A stretch of DNA of 64,000 bases from the NCBI RefSeq assembly GCF_030272615.1, contig NC_081415.1, positions 105,537,796 through 105,601,795 on the forward strand. The letters run 5' to 3'. Made by a program: the position numbers and the translations under genes. This DNA is from Cryptomeria japonica (lineage: Eukaryota > Streptophyta > Pinopsida > Cupressales > Cupressaceae). Positions 45,867 through 55,400 of this stretch are shown one piece after another; the stretch's first letter is position 1, and every line of letters begins with the position of its first letter. The notes beneath the pieces are model-generated. The model was not told the origin of the DNA. It saw only the letters and a list, made by a program, of their open reading frames with translations, and searched no databases.

Positions 45867-47740
45867 TTAACTCCCTCCTTCGGAGCCGGCTTGCCTCGAT
45901 GGAGTCTGAACCCTGGAAGGACCCGCCCCAGGATCATCTCTCCTGTCCCCTCTGTCTGGTGGTTGTGGAGGACCCATGACCCCACCACTTGATGCCTGCC
46001 TCCTGTCCCTCCCTCCAGTGGTCATCGCTATCCGCGATGGTCTACAAAAGCTCCTAGACCGCTGCTCTGGTGGCATGGCTCCATAGTACAGGTCTCTCTA
46101 GTAACCTATTTCCTCCCCGACTCAAAGAACATAGGCATATCTAGCTCTTGTGTCCTTTGTTTCCTGTCTCCTTGCCCTCAGTTCTATCTCAACCTTTGTA
46201 TAGCACTAGATGGCCTGATCTCTCTCCCACTCAGTGTCCCTCAGCTGTCTCTTGAGTGCATCCCTCTCCCGCTCGAGATCTTGGATCTCATCTGCGTATC
46301 CTTGGCAAATCTCTCTCAAAGCCAATATCTCATCCTCCTCCTCTCTCCCCTGTACTGGTGGCTGATCATGTGGCTGCCCCTATCCATGTACCTGTGGCTG
46401 CTCCTGTGGCTGCCCCTGTCCCTGTCCCTATACCTATCTGGGACCCTATGCTGTTGGCATTTGTAACAACAATCCACCTCTGCCTCTCACCACATGAGCC
46501 TATCTCTCCTCTCCACCCTCTCTCTACGGAGCCACTCTCCTCTCTCCTATCACACCTCACCTCCTCCATCGGCCGCTACCTCTGCCATCTCCATCATCAT
46601 CCTCATCACCCCTGCCATCTCCATCTATCTGCTCCTCTGGGTCTGTCAATTGTGGAAATGGATGCTTAGGACAATATGCAGTATACTCTTCATCCATCCC
46701 TACATCCTCTATCTCTACCCACATATCCCAAGGAAAGGGAGTCATCTCTGCTAGCTACATCACTACCTCATCATATGACAATAACAACCTGAAGTGTGCC
46801 TAATCCCCCATTATCTAAGCATACATTTCAGAACCCCCTAGACATCCGCTGAATCCTATTGAACTGCTTGCAAACCCTATCCACCAACTACCTCTCCAGC
46901 ACATAGGGTGTCCGCCCAATCAGATACCTGCTCCTGAATGTATATGGCAACTCCACTGCATCATCCTCCCGCTCCTCGCACTCTCGGTATGGCCTCCATA
47001 CTACTGTGTCAATCTCATCAATGACCCTGTGCCAGTACTCTAATCTCCCAATCCACGATTAAGATGTAATCATATCATACAGATGTACAAAACTCTGCCC
47101 ATGGCCCCTGCCTCTAAAATGAATTGGTCATGTCACCAACAGATGCTCATATGTCTACACCTACAACAATGTCACTCTGCAGCCTAATCCTACTAATCCA
47201 TGGTATACAAAATGATGTAACTCATAGTACAAATGTGCCAGCAGACATGGTCCCCATGCAAACTTGGTGTGCTCCGTCACCAATGTCTCCAGTGTACTCC
47301 CCCAGCCCACATCCAATTCTCGTGTCACCTTGTTCAGATAGAGGAACCCACTGATAACTCCTGCCAACACTGCTAGTAGTGCTAATCTTATCTATGTCAT
47401 GGTATCCCAAGCCACGTGTCTAGCCCTCATCTCTAGTCCCGGATCCTGGAACACTCATCTCAGTACATCCCTATCTCTGTCTCAATCGTAGGGTACTAAC
47501 TCCCCATCGATTGGTATCCGCAGTATCCTATAAATATCCTCTAAGGTGACTATCATCTCACCCATCGACAAATGAAACATGCAAGTCTTTGAGTGCCATC
47601 TCTCAGCTAATGCAATCAGCAATCCCATGTTTTCCCAAAACTCAGGCACATACATAATGTATTGCAGTCCCATGACCTCAACTGCTACTCTATCCTCGAA
47701 CGTCAGCTCTAGTCATAAACTCTAAGTCGAAGGGAATCTC
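45867..47740 (-). pseudogene. Antisense plant-mobile-domain (PMD) gene in element D
   Basis: On the minus strand the frames line up as one protein. The N-terminal PMD part at 47673-47482 has LLIALAERWHSKTCMFHL followed by GEMIVTLEDIYRILRIPIDG. The middle at 47370-47161 has FAWGPCLLAHLYYELH and GCRVTLLQVWTYEHL. The end of PMD is at about 47000-46850 (VWRPY, LERQLVDRVCKQFNRIQ). An acidic Gly/Asp-rich linker follows (46650-46560), then a coiled coil (46330-46220, DEIQDLERERDALKRQL) and a Gly/Arg/Pro-rich tail to 45867 containing PPEQRSRSF. PMD proteins (MAIN/MAIL1 in Arabidopsis) act in the nucleus, and PMD also occurs in transposable elements. Several stops interrupt the frame, so it is not expected to make a full protein. 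Confidence 0.75.
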
Positions 47741-47790
47741 TCCCATGGCTCTAGCATAGGTAGCTCCTCCTCTAGTTAAGAAAATCAACT

Positions 47791-48150
47791 GTGTCAATCC
47801 TAGTGGTACTCCCTGTTCATCACAAAGTATTGCTTTTTATCCTAGTGGCATTCCTTGTTCATCACAAAGTGTTTCTCTTTTTTAGTACTCCCTGTTTATC
47901 ACAAAGTACTATATTTTGGCATTCTCTATTCATCACAAAGTGTTGCTTTGATCCTATCCTAGGGCCTCTACTTGAGTGTATCCTCTTGAGTAGTTTCCTG
48001 ATTGGCAACGTATGTTCTATCATAGAATTGTCAATCCTAGCCCTATCTGCTACCCTAGTCTTCCCTAAAGGACCTTCTTGAGTGTATCCTCTCAGCATCT
48101 TATCCAATCGATAGCATATGTTTATCACAGAACTGTCGATTTGACCTTGA
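47791..48150. repeat. Tandem repeats upstream of the antisense PMD gene
   Basis: About four units of 30-50 bp with the core CATTCCTTGTTCATCACAAAG (47805-47950). Two units of about 110 bp follow, containing CTTGAGTGTATCCTCT and ATAGAATTGTCAAT or ACAGAACTGTCGAT (47965-48145). In the antisense gene this lies between the putative first exon and the PMD exon, so it may be intron. Confidence 0.6.
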
Positions 48151-48289
48151 AGACATAAACACACATTCATGACACAGACATGCCTTGACATTTTTCCCCC
48201 CACTTGACATATTTAAAATGCATTAAATGCGCTACCTAACATGCATTTATGACAACAGTTAATGCGGCAAAGTATAAGGAGGTTTTGCA

Positions 48290-48455
48290 GTACTTACCCG
48301 CTCTCCTGCATCTACTGGCCTCTAAAATCGACGAACGCGATTGAATCTGTGAACCAATGCCATCGCTGCTGACTGCTGCTACTCTCTGCACTCTGATCTC
48401 TTGGATGTGTGGATGACAATGAGGATGTGTTCCCTCGTAGTCTATCTTATAGACT
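48290..48455 (-). promoter_or_regulatory. Putative antisense promoter, first exon and splice donor
   Basis: At 48439-48455 the minus strand carries AGTCTATAAGATAGACT, a perfect inverted repeat around a TATA-like core. About 150 bp further in minus sense is GCGGGTAAGTACTG, a strong splice-donor match (GT at 48294-48295). The layout fits a short 5' exon before the PMD exon. No transcript evidence is available. Confidence 0.4.
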
Positions 48456-48681
48456 ACCCTAGCCCTAGTTGCCTGAGTTAGTCTTCTTTATCTTGTAACT
48501 CTATCACTCTATCTATCTAGTCGATCCATTCTAGCATTTCTTTCTTATCGAGAGATTGTCTGCAATCTTTTTAGACATTTTCATCCAATCTCTCGAGGGG
48601 GCATGTCATTCCCATCTTGGGGCAACTTTGTATCAGTTCATATTATCTTCTTTGAAACAATGTGACAAGTTGCATTGTCTC

Positions 48682-48695
48682 GAAGAGGGGCAAAA
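48682..48695 (+). promoter_or_regulatory. Polypurine tract of element D
   Basis: GAAGAGGGGCAAAA lies directly before the 3' LTR. Element F has AAAGAGGGGCAAAA in the same place. Confidence 0.85.
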
Positions 48696-49470
48696 TGTAG
48701 ACACCTAAAATTGTCATGTCTAATTAAATAAATATCTTTATTTATTTAATTATTTTAGCCTAATTCTTCTTTTAATTAAATAAATCTTTATTTATTTAAT
48801 TAATTCATTTATCCTCTTCTAGCCTATTTCTCATTTAAATAAATATATTTATTTATTTAAATTATCCTTTTCCTAAATTAAATAAATACTTTTATTTATT
48901 TAATTGATCCCACTTCTTCTATTAATTAAATAAATCTTTATTTATTTAATTAATTCATTAACCTTTTCTACCTATGACACATGTCATTCATCTCTTAATT
49001 CCTACACTACCTACCCTTTTATTATTTTATTTTTTCCTCTACCTACCCTCTAATCATAGCTGACCATTTATCTCTTACACCTCTCAATCTTATCCCTCCA
49101 TTTCTTATAGTGTCTTCTATATAAGGAGATTCCTTCATTATCAACCCTGTTCAATTCCTACCCGACTATGCTTTTGAACTTTGATATGTGATCAAGCCTA
49201 CTTGCAACCACATTTCCGTTCTTTGTTGAGCTCTTGTGAACATATAAAATCTGAGAGCAAATATATCAAGCAAGATCAATGGAAATAGGAAGAATGGAGA
49301 TCCAAACCCTATTGGACATGTGATGGTATAATCTTTGTGATTTCATTTGATTTGTATTGTCTTTGGTAATCTTCATATGTTATGGTGGATCTTTGTTATT
49401 GTTAGGCTAGGGTTTTGTGGCTAAATTCATTTAGCCTTTCAATATTGTTTATCCACTTTCACCATAAACA
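48696..49470 (+). repeat. Element D 3' LTR
   Basis: 775 bp, ending CACCATAAACA. It matches the 5' LTR nearly base for base apart from an extra AT-rich palindrome unit of about 50 bp near 48745-48800, one shorter TTTA run and scattered substitutions. Confidence 0.95.
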
Positions 49471-50075
49471 GGTATAAATCAATGTAAGATCTCATTGTAC
49501 ATCATATGTGTGGATATGGGAAATGAAATGTAATGTGTGAATGTTGTAATATCATTCAAGAAGAGGATTAGGTTGATCATTGAAGATCAAATTGGGTTTA
49601 TGTAAGAGGTCAAAGGCCTCTGGCATTGAGCTTAACCGAGACTGTAATCAGGCATGGTAGATGTTATCTATGGCAGTTCATTTTACTAGATTGTTGTCCA
49701 AATATCTTGAGGTGGTTTTAACTTCTCTGTAGTCAGTGAGACTCTTTTGTAATGAGAAGTGTGCTCTAGGCAATGTGTCTTCCTGCATGTGCAAGCCCCT
49801 CATTGTATCACATACTTTCAACAGAAGTATAATATGACTGTGGGTAGGCTTCCCACCGTGGTTTTTCCCTTTACTGGGTTTTCCACGTACAAATCATGGT
49901 GTTATGTGGTATGGTTGCATTGTTTACTGGTATCTATTTCTACCAGTATTTGTTTCTGCTATTTCGGTATTTAATGTTTATGTGCTCCAGTTTAAGGTTG
50001 TATAGTGGATTAATTGTTATAATCTGTAAACAACTGACTCACCCCCCTCTCAGTTGTTCACTGGTTATCCTAGCA
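49471..50075 (+). repeat. Element G 3' LTR, right part
   Basis: It resumes the split LTR with GGTATAAATCAATG (the first five bases are the duplication). It carries the conserved hairpin at 49857-49887 in its perfect form and CACCCCCCTCTCAG near the end, and stops at CCTAGCA. Confidence 0.9.
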
Positions 50076-51289
50076 TATTTTGTACCGGCAGTTCAATAAA
50101 CACAAGTTTATCTTCAGCTTTCTTAGGTTTATATTTGTTAATCTCATCAAATTTCTCAGAGAGTTCATATACCTTCACATTAGCACTCTCAATGATCTTT
50201 TTTGTTCTCTTGTTATAACATTTGAAATCCTTACCCTTTGTAGATTAACAAATAAAAATACCTTCGTCACACTTTGCATCAAACTTGCCAATGTAATCAT
50301 CATGTTTAATGAAACATCTACTCCCAAAAATTTTAAAGTAACTTACAATAGGAGTCTTGCCATGTCATAATTCATAAGGTGTTTTGTTGTTACCTCTCTT
50401 GACAAGTACCTAGTTCAAAGTGTAAACAACAGAGCTAACTGCTCCTCTCCAAAACATTTTCGATACTTCACATTGAATCAACATGTTTCTAGAAGCTTCA
50501 ACAATTGTTCTACTTATGCTCTCTGCTATCCCATTCTATTGTGGAGTTCTAGGAGCTGACATCTGTCTTTTTATTCCCTATTCATCACAGAACTTCACAA
50601 ATTCATCAGAAGTAAATTCTCCACCTAGTCAGATCTTAAACATTTCAAATTCTTCTCGATTTCTTTCTCAACTAAAGCTTTGAATTTTTTGAATTTATAG
50701 AATGCCTTTGACTTTTCTCTCTAAAATTTTCCCACATCTTCCTGAAAAAATCATCAGTGAAAATCATGAAATGTCTATCACCAAAATAACTCTTAGTCCT
50801 CATAGGACCACAAAGATCAGTATGAACCAAATCAAGGATATTTTCTAAAGAGAAAGACTTACTCTTTAAAGATACACAAGTCATCTTACCCATCTAACAA
50901 TTTTTACATAACATATTATTTGGTTTAACAAGTTGGGGAAAATCTCTTACAATACTTGAATTACAAACCTTTATCAAATTGTCAAAATCAACATGACAAA
51001 ATTTGTTGTGCCATAACCAACAGTCTTCAATCTTTGCCACCAAAGAACTATTCACATTAGTATTCAGATGAAAAATATTACTTCTTGTCTGCTTTCCAGT
51101 AGCAATTAATTATTTATTATTTCCAAGATTCCTACACACTCCACTTTTAAATTCTAGAAGATAACCCTTATCATTTAATTGACCAACACTCAAAAGGTTA
51201 TGCTTTAATCCATCAACCCAAAAGACATCATATGCATTTATTTTTCCATTTAATGAAATAGTTCCTTTACCTTTAACCATGTAGGGTGA
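50076..51289 (-). pseudogene. Element E integrase and GAG-pre-integrase region
   Basis: On the minus strand from 51130 to 50870: WLWHNKFCHVDFDNLIKV and CKNC (pre-integrase zinc region, last Cys before a stop). Integrase then runs from 50893 with LVHTDLCGPMRT and FTDDF. A broken middle follows, and at about 50536-50538 the conserved PQ-Q-NG site reads PQ-TAG-NG. The C-terminal part has IVSYFKIFGSRCFIKHDD (50330-50280). The frame then reaches the right end of element G at 50076. Several stops and frameshifts are present. This is the 5' half of the pol whose RT half lies at 27090-29166. Confidence 0.85.
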
Positions 51290-51516
51290 GTTGTTACCAA
51301 GTCTTACTATACCTCCATCAAATTATTCAAGGGATAAGAACTTTTTTCTATCACCGGTCATGTGGTGTGAGAAACCACTATCTATTATCCATTCATCATT
51401 GCTATATATGTGAGACACCAATTCCTTTTCATCAGTCAGATCTTCCTTCACAACAGCAAACACTATCTCCTCATTATCATCTTCTTTTGATTCTTCATCA
51501 GTTACTCCTTCATCAA
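51290..51516 (-). pseudogene. Element E protease
   Basis: The minus strand shows EWIIDSGFSHHMTGD at about 51395-51350, the copia protease active site (DSG) with its usual context, followed by a GKGTISLNGKI-type strand motif near 51250. It lies between gag and integrase as usual in copia elements. It is part of an interrupted polyprotein. Confidence 0.75.
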
Positions 51517-52443
51517 CTACAACATAGCAATGTTTTTGTCCTTTCCTTTGAAATTTTTGAACTTCTCTTTCTTATCAGTGTTAGGACAATTAGCAGCTAT
51601 GTGTCCAATTTTTTTGCAAGAGAAACACTTCAAGGGTAATTTACCTTTATATTTACTGGTGCCTCTAGGAAATATTTTAGCCAATAGTGCCTCAAGTTCC
51701 ATTAGATGATCTTCATTATCATGCTCGCCTTTGCTACCGCCATGACTAGACCTATAGTCATGATGATGAAAAATATACTTTCCTTTCCTAATAGATGTAT
51801 CAGTAATAGAAGCTTTAAAATCATATTCAGATAATTTTGAAACATTATTATCAAAGTTGTTTAACTCAAATACAGTCAACTTTTCAATAAGAGAATCAAT
51901 AGTGACTTTATCTTTAAAGATAGATCTCAGTTCTTGAATTGCAGAAACTCTAATAGCATACTATGGTAGGAGAGTTCTAAGCATTTTACTAACAACAAAA
52001 TCATCATCAATCTTACCTCCATCATTGTTGATACCACCTACAAATTCTTTAATCCTTTGACCGTATTGTGCAATGTTCTCACCATCAGCCATTTATATGT
52101 CATCAAATTTGCCTCTTAAACTTTCTTCTTTTGCTCTTTGAACATGTTCATCTCCTCCATAAATCAATTCTAACTTGTCCCATACCTCAAATGCAGTTTC
52201 TAGTCCATGAACATCTATATAGTCAGAATCAAATAAAGTACTTACAAATGCTTCCAAGGCTTGAATGTTTTCTTGTTGCTCTTTAAGCTCATCCGATTTC
52301 AAGGGGCTAGTAGTAGGAGAAACATACTTGTTCATCACATGATTCCAATGCTGAGCACCCAATCCTTTAATGTATATCTTCATCCAGCCTTTCCATATCC
52401 AATATTTGTCCTTGGTAAACTTGGGACCCTCCTTCTTCATCAT
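51517..52443 (-). pseudogene. Element E gag
   Basis: Two open parts. The first, 52443-52093, has FTKDKYWIWKGWMKIYIKG at the N-terminus, AFEVWDKLELIYGG, and ends within the gag core. The second, 51879-51517, contains a complete zinc knuckle CFSCKKIGHIAANC (C-x2-C-x4-H-x4-C) at about 51625-51584. The stretch between them is interrupted. The N-terminal Met at 52443 follows the PBS by about 60 bp, a plausible start. It formed capsid and bound element RNA. Confidence 0.85.
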
Positions 52444-52500
52444 CTTTCTTCAGGATCTTTCCCTCAATCTATTAAGCTTTCTGCACACAGAGGACCAAGG

Positions 52501-52511
52501 CTCTGATACCA
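52501..52511 (-). promoter_or_regulatory. Primer binding site of element E
   Basis: The plus strand CTCTGATACCA is TGGTATCAGAG on the minus strand, complementary to the 3' end of initiator tRNA-Met. It lies two bases from the LTR end. Confidence 0.85.
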
Positions 52512-52513
52512 AT

Positions 52514-53948
52514 TGATAATCTTAAAGGATCCGATTAATACCGAGAGGGGGGGTGAATCAGTATTAACAATAATTTCAATCTTAAAATTTGAACTTATAA
52601 AACTTTTTCAAATCAAACATAAACCAGTAATAAACTCTTTACCATTATCGATAATCACTGATAACCAACTATTAAACTGGTTAATTAGAACAACTCTTTA
52701 AGTGTTCATCAATATACATAAAATGAAAGTAAAACATAACAACACATAAAAAAATTCACCATATGAACACCATGTTTTTCATGTGAAAACCCAAATAGGG
52801 AAAAACCATGGTGGGAATTGGTACCCACAAAAATTGTGCACTCTTTTGGAATGCATCTCATTAGGAGCCTAGCTTGGTTAGAAGCTTACAATGATGCCTT
52901 GTTAGGAGAGACCTTGTTAGGAGTCACCCAGTTAAGGGATTTAGATGATGAGCCATGTTAGGAGATTTGACCTATTAGGATCAACCTCACAAGAGGATTC
53001 AACACTCTGATATAGATCTACCCGGTTAAGGGATTTACAATGTAAGGCCTGTTAGGACCTACTCGGTTAAGGGATTTTGACTATTGCAATTGTATGAGAA
53101 CAACAGTGAATGATTTGGGTACAACACTTAACTACTTGCTTGATCAAATCCAATTAAACTCCAAATCTTCTACTCTCTGGCAGATCTCATACTATGGTTC
53201 GGCTTCACACTTTTCTCAAAACCACCAATACATCAAACATCAACTGTACCAACATAAATAACCTTTACAACTTAGTCAGTTACAAAACCCTAAGACTTAG
53301 AACATAGATCATCACAGATCTTTTATAGCTCATTAAAAATCATCATTGATCATCATATGGATCATTACAATCAATTACAACCATTGAATGATCATCGCAT
53401 CTCGATCTGATACAAAGTCAAACCCTTAGAACACTCTACTAAGTACTTTGCATATTCCCAAGAAATTCGCTCTTCAAACATGCCAAAACATCTTTCAAAC
53501 ACTTCACATAGTTTGTGCCACATCATCACCAACATTTGAACTTAATGTAGATCACCGCCAAACCAAAAATCATTACCGGTTAAGATAATTCTTTACCGGT
53601 CCTTAAACCCTTCTTAAACCCTAGCTAAAATACAACATAAATCATAAACCTAATTTTTGATAACCAAAACATGATGTGGTGCCGATCAGATACATATTAC
53701 AATTATACAAGCTCACATACCAAACCACAACACTTCAATCATCACCGATCTCCAGATCAAATAAAAACATTCCTCGTTTACCGGTTGAGGTCCTAATTCC
53801 CAGTTCACTGTCTATAATATTGGTAAGGAATTTCCAGTAGACCAAAAGACCTAGATGACAAAATACAACATAGTAAATATTAGTTGCCATCAATGACAAC
53901 ACAAATAACTGATCAAAGTCATCCAATCATGCAATCTCAATCTCTTCA
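52514..53948 (-). repeat. Element E 5' LTR, truncated
   Basis: It aligns with 25595-27057 from TGATAATCTTA up to CAATCTCTTCA at 53948. The last 60 bp or so of the other copy (to GATCTGCATCA) are missing. It has an extra unit of the CCTGTTAGGA / CGGTTAAGGGATTT repeat (53040-53085). The U5 core CACCCCCCCTCTCGG (minus) is intact. Confidence 0.85.
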
Positions 53949-54600
53949 CCTTGATCTCCCTTACAATATGATTCTTGGTCGTCCATGGATCCACGCAATG
54001 AAAGCAGTTCCATCCACTTATCATCAATGTTTAAAATATCCTTACAATGGAACTGAGATAACAATTCCAGGAGATCCTAATCCATTTCAATTTTGTGCTA
54101 CTCTAAAGGATTCCCCGCAGTAGCAAGTCCCAGTCAATAGAGAGGCCCACTCACATAGTTATGTGGATCCTAATGAATTGTTAGATGCTGTCAAAGGAAA
54201 ATTGAAGATACAGGACCAAGGATGCAGAGAGTATTCAATGGCTCAAACATTCCTCACTGTGAATTTACCAATATCTCCAAAATCATATGGCAAACCACAT
54301 TTGTTGCAAAAGGAACCTAAGGTAGTTATTCAATATCATCCCCCCACTACATTTACAAGATGGGGTGAACTTGACAAAGAAACTTTGGATGATGATGTCA
54401 TAGACTGGCTTTATAAGGATCCAACTGAGACACCACCTATCGGGTTGCTAGTGGAGCGGTACAGCAAAGGATTTACTATGCTACAGAAGAAAGGATATGA
54501 TGGCTGCAGTGGCTTGGGCTCTGACAAGAAAGGAAGGCTAGAACCTATCATACCCAAGATGCGACCTCCAACTTTAGGGTTAGGTTTTGTACCATTGTGA
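53949..54600 (+). pseudogene. Element F protease C-terminus and G-patch-like domain
   Basis: It starts with [20 protein letters not shown] and [14 protein letters not shown], the C-terminal part of the protease. The active-site Asp is not included. After a TAG at about 54121, an open frame (54163-54600) follows. Near its end is ERYSKGFTMLQKKGYDGCSG followed by LGSDKKGRLEPI, a G-patch-like glycine-rich block, then a short Gly/Leu tail and a TGA. The same frame continues after the TGA. Confidence 0.75.
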
Positions 54601-55400
54601 ATTGGACCCTCGTCTACCAAAGTGACCACATGTGGAAAGGGGCGTGACTCTGATGATGAAACAACACCTGAGGATACCCGACCCGAAATTGATTCCAATG
54701 AATGGGAGTGGAGTTCTTTTTCTTCTAGCTCCTATGCCCTAGACAATGTTTTCCTTGACCCTGATGATTTGCCCATGGAAGACAAACATGAAATAACTCC
54801 CCCTCTCGAAACTTGTCCTAATGCTTGGATAGAGTCATTCTGGGACCCAAGCTCCGAATCAGATACAAGCAGTTTAGACACTGATACCATGGACGTTTAC
54901 ATCTTTACCATCTCAACCCTCTCTCTCCTGAAAACTGATGATGACATGTCCCTCATTTATCCCCAGCTTATCCAACATGACCAACAAGAACCACTCACAT
55001 TGGACTGTTTTCAAAATGATGAAGCAATTGTAGAATTTCTGGGACTACGGGAAGGCATACCACAAGGAGATCATAAGGAAGGATTTTCTATTGATCTAGA
55101 TTCCACAACATATTTTGGGGAGTCAACTCCATCTTCTAGTCATCAAAATGACAAAGAAAAAGTAAAAAATCAAAAGAATAGGTCTTTGAGTGAAAACCGT
55201 AAGGCACTCTCTGATCATGAAAGTAAAAATAAAAGACGTACCTGCGGGTGAAAACCTCTCTGAGGTGCCCAAAGGTGGAAGAGTAGACATACCCCTATCA
55301 AGTCAAGATAAATCAACATTGCTTGTGGAAATGATCGAAGAGATAAATTTGGGTACACCTGACAACCCTAAGGTCATTCCTTTCATTGCTTCTTTATCGA
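54601..55400 (+). pseudogene. Element F acidic linker between protease and RT
   Basis: The frame 54622-55251 is rich in Ser, Asp and Glu (for example EWEWSSFSSSSYALDNVFLD) with no known domain. Near 55230-55250 the coding frame shifts: 55190-55405 continues in another frame with VPKGGRVDIPLSS and FIASLSK. The same linker occurs in D (43078-43960) and in the 10.4-13.0-kb fragment. Role unknown. Confidence 0.6.

Larger units (their letters stand above)
37253..49470 (+). mobile_element. Element D: complete non-autonomous Tat-like Ty3/gypsy element
   Basis: 12,218 bp with 734-bp and 775-bp LTRs, TG...CA ends, and a perfect 5-bp target duplication GGTAT (37248-37252 and 49471-49475). The order is LTR, PBS, leader, gag, protease, acidic/Lys-rich linker, the tail of integrase, 3' module, a long 3' region with an antisense PMD gene, polypurine tract, LTR. 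RT, both RNase H domains and the integrase core are missing. The LTRs differ mainly by a 50-bp insertion, a small indel and a few substitutions. D therefore moved recently and must have used enzymes from elsewhere. Confidence 0.95.
29167..50075 (+). mobile_element. Element G: Ty1/copia element with two nested insertions
   Basis: 5' LTR 29167-30415, gag 30474-31172, pol 31173-36260, polypurine tracts 36377-36613, and a 3' LTR split into 36615-37252 and 49471-50075. Without the 1624-bp solo LTR and the 12.2-kb element D it is about 7.06 kb. It lies in the pre-RT linker of element E. The flanks TTTAT (left) and TATTT (right) are not an exact duplication. The two LTRs are similar but visibly diverged. 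It is dead through several nonsense codons and an altered integrase residue. Confidence 0.9.
25595..53948 (-). mobile_element. Element E: minus-strand copia element split by nested insertions
   Basis: The 3' LTR is at 25595-27057. The RT part is at 27090-27248 and 28186-29166; protease, integrase and gag are at 50076-52443; PBS at 52501-52511; the 5' LTR at 52514-53948. A solo LTR (27249-28185) and copia element G (29167-50075) separate the parts, and the coding order across the gap is continuous. Subtracting the insertions leaves about 6.5 kb. RNase H and a clear polypurine tract are missing next to the 3' LTR. The 5' LTR lacks its last 60 bp or so at the 53948 joint. E inserted into element C. 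Confidence 0.85.

Noticed and set aside
46256-46669. Plus-strand Pro/His/Leu-rich frame in D
   Set aside because: It is the shadow of the minus-strand acidic and Gly-rich part of the PMD gene. The composition (CTC/CCT repeats) explains the open frame.
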